Below, piece by piece: positions 1 through 10,827 of a DNA stretch of 64,000 bases. Each line of letters starts with the position of its first letter. The first letter of the stretch is position 1. Made by a program: the position numbers and the translations under genes. Source of the DNA: Sphingomonas sp. BK580 (GTDB taxonomy: Bacteria; Pseudomonadota; Alphaproteobacteria; Sphingomonadales; Sphingomonadaceae); assembly GCF_014194975.1 (NCBI RefSeq), contig NZ_JACIAY010000006.1:215205-279204 (forward strand). Reading direction: 5' to 3'. Below the pieces are notes generated by a model. It made no database searches. It was not told the DNA's origin and saw nothing but the letters and a program-made list of their open reading frames with translations.

Positions 1-1841
<1,841 letters not shown>

Positions 1842-1922
1842 GAGTGCTTTGCCTAGCCCCTGCGTTGACGTGTATTGATGCGGCGGCGCCCCGTTACGGC
1901 AGCGCAACCGCGATGACGAAGC

Positions 1923-1953
1923 CGGATATAGGTGCGCGGTCGCGCCCCGCAAG
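1923..1953 (-). promoter_or_regulatory. RpoH (sigma-32) heat-shock promoter of dnaK
   Basis: On the minus strand CTTG (1953-1950) is followed after exactly 17 bases by CCTATATCCG (1932-1923). This matches the alphaproteobacterial RpoH consensus CTTG-N17-CYTATNTNNG at every specified position. It lies about 80 bases before the dnaK start, leaving a leader of roughly 75 nt. Confidence 0.8.
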
Positions 1954-2028
1954 ATTGCGGCGGCGGTGTGGCGCGCGGGGGCGGGAACGATTGCCTGACT
2001 CGCGCGTGTCACGTAGGGAGACCCGATC

Positions 2029-2310
2029 ATGCAGACCGCCCGCATCTACCAGCGCCCGAAGAACGCCATGCAGTCGGGCAAGGCCCGCACCGATCACTGG
2101 CAGCTCGAGTTCGAGCCCGGCGAACCCAAGAAGGCCGACGCGCTCACCGGCTGGGCGGGGAGCGGCGACACGCGCGACCAGATCAAGCTGGGCTTCCCGA
2201 CCTGCGAGACAGCGGTGGCCTATGCCGAGCAGCAGGGGCTGCGCTACACCGTGATCCCGACCCCGACCAAGACGCTGAAGCTGCAGAGCTACGCGGATAA
2301 TTTCCGGTAG
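2029..2310 (+). CDS. ETC complex I accessory subunit (NDUFS4-like, PF04800 type)
   Basis: A 93-residue protein starting [20 protein letters not shown] and ending with SYADNFR. The ordered blocks 'ARIY.P.K.AMQSG.A.T..W.LEFE' and 'W.GS.DT..Q..L.F...E.AVAYAE..G..Y.V' match the bacterial homologue of mitochondrial NDUFS4, an accessory subunit of NADH:ubiquinone oxidoreductase found in alphaproteobacteria. It would associate with the peripheral arm of complex I at the inner face of the cytoplasmic membrane. The ATG is preceded by AGGGAG seven to eight bases upstream, which fixes the start. The gene is monocistronic and diverges from dnaK; the nuo operon is not in this window, which is normal for this subunit. 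Confidence 0.88.
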   Translation: MQTARIYQRPKNAMQSGKARTDHWQLEFEPGEPKKADALTGWAGSGDTRDQIKLGFPTCETAVAYAEQQGLRYTVIPTPTKTLKLQSYADNFR

Positions 2311-2464
2311 GATCCGCGTGAGACTAGATCCCGGCCCGCTGCTCCCTCCTTCCCCCGCGAGCGGGAACTGTCTAGCGCCTGGTCTGACCCGGCCTCCTCG
2401 TCGCTGAGAGCAGTGGTCATAACAGCCGGCTTCCTCGCTCCCCGGCGCCATCCCCACCCCGTCT

Positions 2465-2601
2465 TCGTCATTCCCGCCCCCTCACCGTCATCCCCGCTCC
2501 CACTCCGTCATCCCCGCGGAGGCGGGGATCCAGACGCGCGGACTTCCCGATAGAAGCGCGACGTCAGCGTTTATGGATCCCCGCCTTCGCGGGGATGACG
2601 G
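2465..2601. repeat. Intergenic palindromic repeat doublet (REP-like), copy 1
   Basis: An outer inverted pair 'ccgtcatccccgcg...' (from 2505) and '...cgcggggatgacgg' (to 2601) encloses about 60 bases with 'atccagacgcg' and 'tatggatcc' elements. Two truncated 'cgtcatccccgc'-type units precede it (2465-2500). Similar doublets recur at 19953, 38725 and 52680, and related types occur elsewhere in the window. The rest of the 2311-2719 gap shows no gene. Confidence 0.8.
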
Positions 2602-2719
2602 AGAGAAGCTATGTCGCGGCTAGCCCTCGTCGGAGGTCGGAGGTCGGAGGTCGACCCTCGGCGCTGAACCTAGCGCCACCGACATCAGATTACGTGACGC
2701 AAACGCGGCCGCGGCCTCC

Positions 2720-4144
<1,425 letters not shown>

Positions 4145-4286
4145 GCCGGCTCAACTCGCGGGGCGGCCCGGCGTTGCGCGGCGGCGCTGACCCGATCGGC
4201 CGCTTCGTCGCGCGAAGTTCGGCACGGCGGCATCGGCGCCGCGGCGGGAACCCGCACGCCGCGCCGCCGCCGCCGCCGGTCGGTTG

Positions 4287-4311
4287 CCGCGGGAATCCAG
4301 CATTCCCGCGG
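4287..4311. promoter_or_regulatory. Perfect 10-bp inverted repeat in the fumC/dctA divergent region
   Basis: CCGCGGGAAT (4287-4296), a five-base loop, then ATTCCCGCGG (4302-4311). A second, shorter hairpin CGTCCG/CGGACG lies at 4378-4394, just before the Shine-Dalgarno sequence of the symporter gene. Either could be an operator or leader structure for the 262-base divergent control region; the sequence alone does not show which. Confidence 0.4.
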
Positions 4312-4406
4312 CTTTCGCGGCCTCGGCGGCACCCCGCTGGCGCGCCGGCAGGAGGTGGTTATCCTACGGCCATGAGACGTCCGACCGCCGGACGCAGGAG
4401 AGGCCC

Positions 4407-5729
4407 ATGACCGTCACCCCCGCCGCCGCGCCGCCCGTCGCGCCGCACCGCTTCTACCAGCATCTCTACGTCCAGGTGCTGATCGCGATCGTCGCCGGCG
4501 CGCTGCTCGGCCATTTCCACCCGACCCTCGGTGCCGCGCTCAAGCCGCTGGGCGACGCCTTCATCAAGCTGGTAAAGATGGTGATCGCGCCGGTGATCTT
4601 CCTCACGCTGGTGAGCGGCATCGCGGGGCTGAGCGAGCTTCGCTCGGCCGGGCGGATCGCGCTCAAGGCGTTCGGCTATTTCCTGTTCTTCTCGACGCTC
4701 GCGCTGGTGGTGGGGCTGATCGTCGCCAATGTCGTCCAGCCCGGGGCGGGCATGCACGTCGATCCCGCGACGCTCGATACCGGCGCGGTGAAGGACTATG
4801 CCGCCAAGGCGCATGAGACCTCGCTGATCGGCTTCCTGCTCTCGATCATCCCCACCACGCTCGTCTCCGCGCTGGCGCAGGACAATATCCTGCAGGTGCT
4901 GCTGGTCGCGATCCTGTTCGGCGTCTCGATCAGCCTGGTCGGCGCGCCCGCACGCCCGCTGCTGGACCTGATTGAGCGGCTTAACCTGGTCGTCTTCAAG
5001 GTCGTCGCGATCCTGATGCGGGCGGCGCCGATCGGCGCGTTCGGCGCGATCGCCTTCACCGTCGGCAAATATGGCGCGGGCAGCCTGGTCAATCTCGGCG
5101 GCCTGGTGCTGACCTTCTACGCCACCTCGCTGATCTTCGTGCTGGGCGTGTTGGGCGTCGTGGCGCGACTGCACGGCTTCTCGATCCTGCGGCTGATCGG
5201 CTATCTGAAGGGCGAACTGCTGCTGGTGCTGGGCACCTCCTCGTCCGAGCCGGCGCTGCCCGGGCTGCTCACGAAGCTCGAGGCGGCGGGGTGCGACCGC
5301 GGCGTCGTCGGGCTGGTGGTACCGACCGGCTACTCGTTCAACCTGGACGGCACCAACATCTACATGACGCTGGCGGCGCTGTTCATCGCCCAGGCGTGCG
5401 ACGTCGACCTCACGCTGGGGCAGGAACTGCTGCTGCTCGCGGTGGCGATGCTCTCGTCCAAGGGCGCGGCGGGGGTGACCGGGGCGGGCTTCATCACGCT
5501 GGCGGCGACGCTGTCGATCGTGCCGACGGTGCCGGTCGCGGGCATGGCGCTGATCCTCGGCGTCGACCGTTTCATGAGCGAGTGCCGCAGCCTGACCAAC
5601 TTCGTCGGCAATGCGGTGGCCGCCGTGGTGGTGGCGCGGTGGGAGAACAAGCTCGACCGCGCGCGACTCGACGCCGCGTTGCGCGGCGACGTCGTCGCCT
5701 CGATCGCGGCACCGCAGGCCGCCGAGTGA
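4407..5729 (+). CDS. dctA: Dicarboxylate/amino acid:cation symporter (DctA family)
   Basis: Inner-membrane secondary transporter of the SDF family (440 residues), probably taking up C4-dicarboxylates such as succinate, fumarate and malate with protons or sodium. The sequence shows several hydrophobic segments, the serine-rich re-entrant loop motif '[14 protein letters not shown]' and the substrate-site block '[22 protein letters not shown]', both characteristic of DctA. The start at 4407 is preceded by CAGGAGAGG at proper spacing; an in-frame extension to 4284 is open but lacks support. Divergent from fumC, which supports a C4-dicarboxylate role over glutamate. A second SDF transporter in the window (34710) is more divergent and has a different context. 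Confidence 0.9.
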   Translation: MTVTPAAAPPVAPHRFYQHLYVQVLIAIVAGALLGHFHPTLGAALKPLGDAFIKLVKMVIAPVIFLTLVSGIAGLSELRSAGRIALKAFGYFLFFSTLALVVGLIVANVVQPGAGMHVDPATLDTGAVKDYAAKAHETSLIGFLLSIIPTTLVSALAQDNILQVLLVAILFGVSISLVGAPARPLLDLIERLNLVVFKVVAILMRAAPIGAFGAIAFTVGKYGAGSLVNLGGLVLTFYATSLIFVLGVLGVVARLHGFSILRLIGYLKGELLLVLGTSSSEPALPGLLTKLEAAGCDRGVVGLVVPTGYSFNLDGTNIYMTLAALFIAQACDVDLTLGQELLLLAVAMLSSKGAAGVTGAGFITLAATLSIVPTVPVAGMALILGVDRFMSECRSLTNFVGNAVAAVVVARWENKLDRARLDAALRGDVVASIAAPQAAE

Positions 5730-6092
5730 TCGCCATCGGCGATGGTTACCAACCAGCTCAGTTGATCTGGGTCATAGCCGGAGCAACATCGTTTCTCGCG
5801 GTGAAGCGTAGACGCAATCTGCGAGCGGCTTCTCCCGCTTTCCGATAAGCTGAACGCTATGTGACGGAAAGATCATCTACCAACCATATTGGGTAGAAGG
5901 CGTCTGTGCGAAGGTCTGGCCTTACCGTATAATGTACTCATTCCGCTGAAAAAGGGCGTCGCGGGGTCGGCGGGTTGCATGGGCTGGGCAGGGAGTTCGT
6001 GCAACCATTGGGAAACGTCGGCACTCGACTGTCCTCGTCCGGGAATGATTGTCTTGACGGCGATGGTTACTGGAAGTGAAAGGACCAGCACG
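5730..6092. other. Non-coding, relatively AT-rich gap
   Basis: About 360 bases without a convincing gene. A small hairpin (ATCGCC/GGCGAT) follows the symporter stop codon. The stretch around 5840-5960 is clearly less GC-rich than both flanks and contains a TATAAT at about 5930, but no good -35 element at the right spacing. It probably holds the promoter of the downstream HTH protein. Confidence 0.4.
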
Positions 6093-7046
6093 GTGCCGAA
6101 TTACGCGACGGCCGCGCGACGTCAGACTGACATGCCCCCGGTTCATGCCAGCGTTCGCCTCGCGCTGCCCATCCACCACAAAGTTCGGCTGATCGCCGAG
6201 CTGCATACCGGCATCAACGTGGCCATGCTGCGGCCGCTGCGCGGCAACGTCGATCGCCTGCTCGTCCTCGCGCTGCTGATGCGGACCGCGCTGACCAGGC
6301 CCGAGCGCGACGGCGCCATCTCGATCCACTCGGCGGCGCTGTCGCTGGGTCGCCCGTTCGAGACCGTCCGCCGCCACATCGCGGCGTTGATCGACTCGGG
6401 GCTGTGCCACCGCATCGACGCCGGCGTGACGATGTCGCCGCGCTTCTGGCGCAGCCGCTTCATCAAGGGCAAGCTGCGGTATGCGCACGATTGTTTCGTG
6501 CGATTCGTGGCCGATGCGGCGGTCGCGGGAGCGATCGAGCTGCCGACGATGCGCTCGATCGGCCATTTCACCGAGATCGATGGCGTATGTGCGCTGCTCG
6601 ACCTGGTGCTGGCGCTGGTCGATCAGAACCGCAACCTCTTCCCCGAGGCGGTCGACACCGCGATCTTCTCCGCGATCCTCCACGCCAACACGCAACGCTT
6701 CGCCGCCGAGGGCAGCACGCTGGCGGCGCGCGGCGAGAGCGGCGCGACCTTCCGCCAGAGCCATGCCGTTCGCGTCGCCGCCGTGGCGCGCGCCCTGTCA
6801 CTGCCTGACACCACGGTGCGCCGGCGCATCGCGGCGATGACCGGACCGAGCGGGCCGCTGATGCGCACGCGCTCGGGCACGCTGGTCGATCCGGCCTGGC
6901 TCGAGCGAGCGAGCGCGATGGCGTGCGAGGCGCGACACGGATCGATGCAGCTGATCCTCAACCGCGTCGCCGCGGCGGGCTTTCCCTTCCACGCGCCAGC
7001 CTCGGCCTATCTGGGAGGGCGGCCGGAGAGCCCGCGGATCGACTGA
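6093..7046 (+). CDS. Unrecognised protein with two helix-turn-helix-like segments (putative regulator)
   Basis: I do not recognise a named family. The product (about 317 residues from a GTG at 6093, which has AAAGGA eight bases upstream; an ATG at 6132 is an alternative) contains two segments that read as DNA-contacting helices: 'SLGRPFETVRRHIAALIDSGL' in the first half, typical of a winged-helix recognition region, and 'ALSLPDTTVRRRIAAM' near residue 230. Between them is a mostly alpha-helical region. No signal peptide or membrane segment is visible. It is a soluble protein, plausibly a transcriptional regulator with duplicated wHTH units. It stands alone between dctA and the convergent trmJ, and its upstream region is poorer in GC than the neighbours. 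The coding region itself has normal high GC3. Confidence 0.6.
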   Translation: MPNYATAARRQTDMPPVHASVRLALPIHHKVRLIAELHTGINVAMLRPLRGNVDRLLVLALLMRTALTRPERDGAISIHSAALSLGRPFETVRRHIAALIDSGLCHRIDAGVTMSPRFWRSRFIKGKLRYAHDCFVRFVADAAVAGAIELPTMRSIGHFTEIDGVCALLDLVLALVDQNRNLFPEAVDTAIFSAILHANTQRFAAEGSTLAARGESGATFRQSHAVRVAAVARALSLPDTTVRRRIAAMTGPSGPLMRTRSGTLVDPAWLERASAMACEARHGSMQLILNRVAAAGFPFHAPASAYLGGRPESPRID

Positions 7047-7055
7047 GCGGAGCGC

Positions 7056-8135
7056 TCAGCCGCGCGGTGGGCGCGGTGCCAGCGCGGAGAGCACGCCGCG
7101 CATCGTGCGGACCTCCTGGCTGTTCCAACCAGGCTTGGTGAGCATCGTCCGCAGCGTGCGCCGCGACGCGGGCGCGCGGTCGGGCGGGAAGAAATAGCCC
7201 GCCTCGTCGAGCAGCGCGTCGAGCTGCGCGATCATGCCGTCCAGCTCCTGCTGCGGCGCGGGCGGGGCGAGCGCGGTCTCGGGCGGGCTGGCGAGGGCCT
7301 GCCCTTTCGACCACTCGTACGCGACCAGGATCACCGCCTGGGCGAGGTTGAGGCTGCCGAACTCGGGATTGATCGGCACGGTGACGATCGTACGCGCCAC
7401 CGCGACGTCATCGGTCTCGAGCCCCGATCGTTCGGGGCCGAACAGGATCGCCGACCGGCCCGCATCGGCGTGGATCGCGCGCGCCGCGACCTCGGGAGTG
7501 ACGACGGGCTTGGTGACACCGCGCTTGCGCACGGTCGTGGCATAGACCTCGGCGCAGTCGGCGACCGCCTCGGCGACGCTGTCATACACCTGCGCGCGCT
7601 CGAGCACGACGTCGGCGCCCGAGGCGGCGGGGCCGGCCTGGGGATTGGGCCAGCCGTCGCGCGGCGCGACCAGGCGCAGCTCGGTCAGCCCGAAATTGAG
7701 CATCGCGCGCGCGGCCTTGCCGATATTCTCGCCGAGCTGCGGGCGGACGAGGACGATGACGGGGGGCGGGGCGGGCGGGGAGACGCTGTCCTTCTGGTTC
7801 ACCGCCGCCTCCTCTCCCGTTCGGTTCGAGCCAGCGTCGAGCGCAGCCGAGACGCGTGGTCGAGAACGCGCCGCCTCCGCGATCACCTCCCAGTCGGCGC
7901 GGAACAACGCCTCCTTCTTCTTGCGCGACCAGTCCTTTACCTGGAGCTCGCGCTCCAGCGCCTCGGCGCGTGTGGGGAAATCCTGCGACCACATCAGCTC
8001 GACCGGCCGGCGGTCGTGCGTGTAGCCGGAAATCGTGCCCGCCTGATGCTCGGCGACGCGGCGCTCCAGATCCTCGGTAAGGCCGGTGTAATAGGTGCCG
8101 TCGGCGCAGCGCAGGATGTAGACGTGGAAGCTCAT
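7056..8135 (-). CDS. GIY-YIG nuclease domain fused in frame to TrmJ-type tRNA/rRNA 2'-O-methyltransferase
   Basis: A 359-residue frame with no internal stop. Residues 1 to about 90 are a GIY-YIG endonuclease domain (MSFHVYILRCADGTYYTGLT, then 'ERRVAEHQAG', 'RRPVELMWSQDFPTRAEAL' and 'WSRKKKEAL'), of the small stand-alone UvrC-like type. Residues from about 125 are a SpoU/TrmJ methyltransferase: 'PPPVIVLVRPQLGENIGKAARAM', 'ILFGPERSGLETDDV' and 'INPEFGSLNLAQAV' are its three SAM-binding knot motifs. TrmJ methylates position 32 of tRNAs. The linker is Arg/Ser/Ala-rich and corresponds to an inverted-repeat arm. A GTG at 7802 with a GGAGG five bases upstream offers an independent trmJ start, so two products are likely: TrmJ alone (7056-7802) and the nuclease or fusion. 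It sits last in the rpiB-glyA-nrdR operon. Confidence 0.8.
   Translation of the reverse strand: MSFHVYILRCADGTYYTGLTEDLERRVAEHQAGTISGYTHDRRPVELMWSQDFPTRAEALERELQVKDWSRKKKEALFRADWEVIAEAARSRPRVSAALDAGSNRTGEEAAVNQKDSVSPPAPPPVIVLVRPQLGENIGKAARAMLNFGLTELRLVAPRDGWPNPQAGPAASGADVVLERAQVYDSVAEAVADCAEVYATTVRKRGVTKPVVTPEVAARAIHADAGRSAILFGPERSGLETDDVAVARTIVTVPINPEFGSLNLAQAVILVAYEWSKGQALASPPETALAPPAPQQELDGMIAQLDALLDEAGYFFPPDRAPASRRTLRTMLTKPGWNSQEVRTMRGVLSALAPRPPRG
7800..7812 (-). promoter_or_regulatory. Internal ribosome-binding site and GTG start of trmJ
   Basis: On the minus strand GGAGG (7812-7808) is followed after five bases by GTG (7802-7800), which begins VNQKDSVSPP, the expected short N-terminus before the TrmJ core. 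This is probably the native start, retained downstream of the inserted GIY-YIG segment. Confidence 0.65.
7815..7867 (+). repeat. Inverted arm, left, of the GIY-YIG cassette
   Basis: Begins TCCCGTTCGGTTCGAG and ends GTCGAGAAC on the plus strand. It is translated on the minus strand as the Arg/Ser/Ala-rich linker between nuclease and methyltransferase. Its two ends are themselves partly complementary, so each arm could fold. Confidence 0.7.
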
Positions 8136-8146
8136 CGCTGGCCTAT

Positions 8147-8198
8147 GTTCTCGACGAACGCATCTCGGCAAGCTCGATGCTGCTCGAGCCGAACGGGA
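8147..8198 (-). repeat. Inverted arm, right, of the GIY-YIG cassette
   Basis: On the minus strand begins TCCCGTTCGGCTCGAG at 8198 and ends GTCGAGAAC at 8147, matching the left arm in inverted orientation. It lies immediately upstream of the nuclease start codon. Confidence 0.7.
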
Positions 8199-8282
8199 AG
8201 GGGGGAAGCGGCAGCCGCGTCGGACAGCGACGGGAGCGGGCCGAACATCGGTCGCTGACCGGCGCGATGGAACGCGCCGCTC

Positions 8283-8747
8283 TCACCCCTCGCGCCCCAC
8301 CTCCTCGACGCTGCCGGCGAACTCCTCGAAGTCGCGCGCCTCGCTGAAGTCGCGGTAGACGCTGGCGAAGCGGATATAGGCGACCGAATCGAGCCCCTTG
8401 AGCCCATCCATCACCATCTCGCCGATGCGCTTGGCCGAGACCTCGGCCTCGCCGCTGGTCTCGAGCTGGCGCTGGATGCCGCTCACCAGCTTCTCGAGCT
8501 GGATCGGCTCGACCGGTCGCTTTCGCGCCGCGATCGCGACCGAGCGGAGCAGCTTCTCGCGATCGAACGGTTCGCGGCGGTGCTCGCTCTTCACCACAGT
8601 CAGCTCGCGCAGCTGGATCCGCTCGAAGGTGGTGAAGCGCGCCGCACAGCCCTCGCACTGGCGCCGCCGCCGGATCGCCGCCCCGTCGTCGGTAGGGCGG
8701 CTGTCCTTCACCTGGCTCGCGTCATGGCCGCAGAACGGGCAGCGCAT
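8283..8747 (-). CDS. nrdR: Transcriptional repressor NrdR
   Basis: A 154-residue zinc-ribbon/ATP-cone repressor of ribonucleotide reductase genes. The N-terminal zinc ribbon has the pairs CPFC (residues 3-6) and CEGC with '[20 protein letters not shown]' between and after; the rest is the ATP-cone, including '[19 protein letters not shown]' and the conserved '[13 protein letters not shown]' near the C-terminus. NrdR binds NrdR boxes when dATP/ATP occupy the cone. It follows glyA and a small gene on the minus strand and precedes the GIY-YIG/trmJ frame. Length is normal (about 150-160). No nrd genes are in the window. Confidence 0.97.
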   Translation of the reverse strand: MRCPFCGHDASQVKDSRPTDDGAAIRRRRQCEGCAARFTTFERIQLRELTVVKSEHRREPFDREKLLRSVAIAARKRPVEPIQLEKLVSGIQRQLETSGEAEVSAKRIGEMVMDGLKGLDSVAYIRFASVYRDFSEARDFEEFAGSVEEVGREG

Positions 8748-8779
8748 CTCAATCCTTCACCCGTCCCGCGGCGTGACCG

Positions 8780-8977
8780 TCACAGCCCGCTTTTCTTGGT
8801 GCCCTTGTGATAGGCGTAGGCCGCGCCCGCGATCGCGCCGAACACCGGGCCGATGAAGGGCACCGGGATGGCGACCACCGCGCCGAGTGCGCCCCATTTG
8901 GCCATGCTCTTGCCCAGCCCGGGCGTGCCCTGCACGTTGCCCTGCACCTCGCGGGCCTTCTCGTCGAACGACGCCAT
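8780..8977 (-). CDS. Small protein with a glycine-rich hydrophobic segment
   Basis: A 65-residue product, MASFDEKAREVQGNVQGTPG..., with a polar N-terminal half and one hydrophobic Gly/Ala/Pro-rich stretch 'GALGAVVAIPVPFIGPVFGAIAGAAYAY' followed by a basic tail (HKGTKKSGL). The segment could be a hairpin-like membrane anchor. It has an AGGAGG-like ribosome-binding site ('aaggaggttcgcc' on the minus strand) directly before its ATG and fits tightly between glyA (12 bases) and nrdR (32 bases), so it is probably real and cotranscribed. I do not recognise a function. Confidence 0.7.
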   Translation of the reverse strand: MASFDEKAREVQGNVQGTPGLGKSMAKWGALGAVVAIPVPFIGPVFGAIAGAAYAYHKGTKKSGL

Positions 8978-8989
8978 CGGCGAACCTCC

Positions 8990-10297
8990 TTATTGGTAGA
9001 TCGGGAAGCGCGCGCACAGCGCACGCACGCGGTCCCGAACGCTCGCCTCGACCTGCGGGTCCCCCGCCTCGCCCTTCTGCGCCAGCCCGTCGAGCACGTC
9101 GGCCACCATGTTGCCGATCTCGCGGAACTCGCCCGTGCCGAAGCCGCGCGTCGTGCCCGCGGGCGAGCCGACGCGGATACCGCTGGTCTTGACCGGGGGC
9201 AGCGGATCGTTGGGGATGCCGTTCTTGTTGCAGGTAATGCCCGCGCGCTCCAGCGCCTCGTCGGCGTCGCGGCCGGTGACGCCCAGCGGCGTGAGGTCGA
9301 CCAGCGCCAGGTGCGTGTCGGTGCCGCCCGAGACCAGATCGGCGCCGCGCTCCTTGAGCGTCGCTGCCAGCACCTTGGCATTCTCGACCACCGCGGCGGC
9401 ATAGCCGCGGAACTCGGGGCGCAGCGCCTCGCCGAACGCCACCGCCTTGGCGGCGATGACGTGCATCAGCGGGCCGCCCTGCAGGCCGGGGAACACCGCC
9501 GAGTTGATCTTCTTGGCGATCGCCTCGTCGTCGGTCAGGATCATGCCGCCGCGCGGGCCGCGCAGCGTCTTGTGCGTGGTGGTGGTGACGACGTGCGCGT
9601 GGCCGAACGGGGTGGGGTGGACGCCGCCCGCGACCAGCCCGGCGAAATGCGCCATGTCGACCATGAAGGTCGCGCCCACCTGGTCGGCGATCGCGCGGAA
9701 GCGCGCGAAGTCGATGTGGCGCGGATAGGCCGAGCCGCCCGCGATGATGACGCGGGGCTTGTGCTCGGCGGCGAGCCGCTCGACCATGTCATAGTCGATC
9801 AGGTGCGTCTCGGCGTCGACGCCATACTGCACCGCGTTGAACCACTTGCCGCTCAGCGCCGCGCGCGCGCCGTGGGTGAGGTGGCCGCCGGCGTCGAGGC
9901 TGAGCCCCAGGATCGTGTCGCCCGGCTTGGCGAGCGCGAGCATGACCGCGCCGTTGGCCTGCGCCCCCGAGTGCGGCTGGACGTTGACGAAACCGCAGCC
10001 GAACAGCTGCTTGGCGCGATCGATCGCGAGCTGCTCGACCTCGTCCGACGGGTGGCAGCCCTGGTAATAGCGCTTGCCCGGGTAGCCTTCGGCATATTTG
10101 TTGGTGAACACCGAGCCCTGCGCCTCGAGCACCGCGCGGCTGACGATATTCTCGCTCGCGATCAGCTCGATCTGCGTCTGCTCGCGGGTCAGCTCATGCT
10201 CCACGCCGGCGAACACCGCGGGATCGGCCTCGGCGAGGCCGCGATCGAAGAAACCGCTCGGCGCCGTGCTGAGCTGGTGGGCGGGGTTGGTGCTCAT
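8990..10297 (-). CDS. glyA: Serine hydroxymethyltransferase
   Basis: Cytoplasmic PLP enzyme converting serine and tetrahydrofolate to glycine and 5,10-methylene-THF, the main one-carbon source. The 435-residue sequence has '[20 protein letters not shown]' at the N-terminus, '[14 protein letters not shown]', the PLP-lysine motif '[19 protein letters not shown]' and the folate-site block '[21 protein letters not shown]'. Length is typical. The start at 10297 overlaps the end of rpiB by four bases (ATGA), implying translational coupling; a longer in-frame extension into rpiB is a shadow. The product is complete, ending FPIYQ. Confidence 0.98.
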   Translation of the reverse strand: MSTNPAHQLSTAPSGFFDRGLAEADPAVFAGVEHELTREQTQIELIASENIVSRAVLEAQGSVFTNKYAEGYPGKRYYQGCHPSDEVEQLAIDRAKQLFGCGFVNVQPHSGAQANGAVMLALAKPGDTILGLSLDAGGHLTHGARAALSGKWFNAVQYGVDAETHLIDYDMVERLAAEHKPRVIIAGGSAYPRHIDFARFRAIADQVGATFMVDMAHFAGLVAGGVHPTPFGHAHVVTTTTHKTLRGPRGGMILTDDEAIAKKINSAVFPGLQGGPLMHVIAAKAVAFGEALRPEFRGYAAAVVENAKVLAATLKERGADLVSGGTDTHLALVDLTPLGVTGRDADEALERAGITCNKNGIPNDPLPPVKTSGIRVGSPAGTTRGFGTGEFREIGNMVADVLDGLAQKGEAGDPQVEASVRDRVRALCARFPIYQ

Positions 10298-10728
10298 ACG
10301 GGCTCCTTGAGCATGTCGACGCGGGCGGCGTGGCGCCCGCCGAGGAAATCGGTGGCGAGGAAGGTGGCGACGCACTGCTTGGCCATGTCGAGGCCGATCA
10401 GCCGCGCGCCGAGCGCGATCGCGTTGACGTCGTTGTGGCTGCGCGCGAGCGCGGCGGAATAGGGCTCCGACACCAGGGCGCAGCGCACGGCCGGGTAGCG
10501 GTTGGCCGCGATCATGATGCCGATGCCCGAGCCGCACAGCGCGATGCCGCGCTCGACGCGGCCCGAGGCGAGCGCCTCGGCGAGGACGCGCCCATAGTCG
10601 GGATAGTCGACGCTGGCGGTGCCGTCGGTGCCGAGGTCGGTGACGGCGTGGCCCTGCTCGTTGAGCCAGGCCTTGAGCTCCTGCTTGAGCGCGAAGCCGG
10701 CATGGTCGGTGGCGATGGCGACTCGCAC
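10294..10728 (-). CDS. rpiB: Ribose 5-phosphate isomerase B
   Basis: Interconverts ribose 5-phosphate and ribulose 5-phosphate in the pentose phosphate pathway. The 144-residue protein shows the RpiB/LacAB signature: '[14 protein letters not shown]' at the N-terminus, 'DYPDYG' and '[22 protein letters not shown]', which carries the catalytic cysteine and anion hole, then '[12 protein letters not shown]'. It is the first gene of the minus-strand run rpiB-glyA-small gene-nrdR-trmJ and overlaps glyA by four bases. Pairing with glyA is common in alphaproteobacteria. Confidence 0.96.
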   Translation of the reverse strand: MRVAIATDHAGFALKQELKAWLNEQGHAVTDLGTDGTASVDYPDYGRVLAEALASGRVERGIALCGSGIGIMIAANRYPAVRCALVSEPYSAALARSHNDVNAIALGARLIGLDMAKQCVATFLATDFLGGRHAARVDMLKEPV

Positions 10729-10827
10729 GGGATCACTCCTCCGGGCGCGGGCGGACGATCGCCCGCGATCCCCGCCGGGTGCCCCCCGGGGGCGGCGCAG
10801 TCAAGCGCGAATGGGGTGCCGCGCGGC

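Larger units (their letters stand above)
7815..8198 (-). mobile_element. Putative GIY-YIG cassette bounded by inverted arms
   Basis: A 384-base block consisting of the GIY-YIG reading frame between two inverted arms: 7815-7867 and 8147-8198. Read in the same sense, both arms begin TCCCGTTCGG, continue with TCGAG, CAGC, TCGAGC, GCCGAGA and GCGT, and end GTCGAGAAC; about 85 percent of positions agree with three small gaps. The right arm stops about a dozen bases before the nuclease ATG (8135); the left arm forms the nuclease tail. The block lies between nrdR and the trmJ ribosome-binding site. I saw no target-site duplication and no third arm copy in the window. Calling it mobile is inference. 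Confidence 0.5.

Noticed and set aside
5730..6092. Possible tRNA or sRNA in the AT-richer gap
   Set aside because: No cloverleaf, no T-loop consensus and no terminator.
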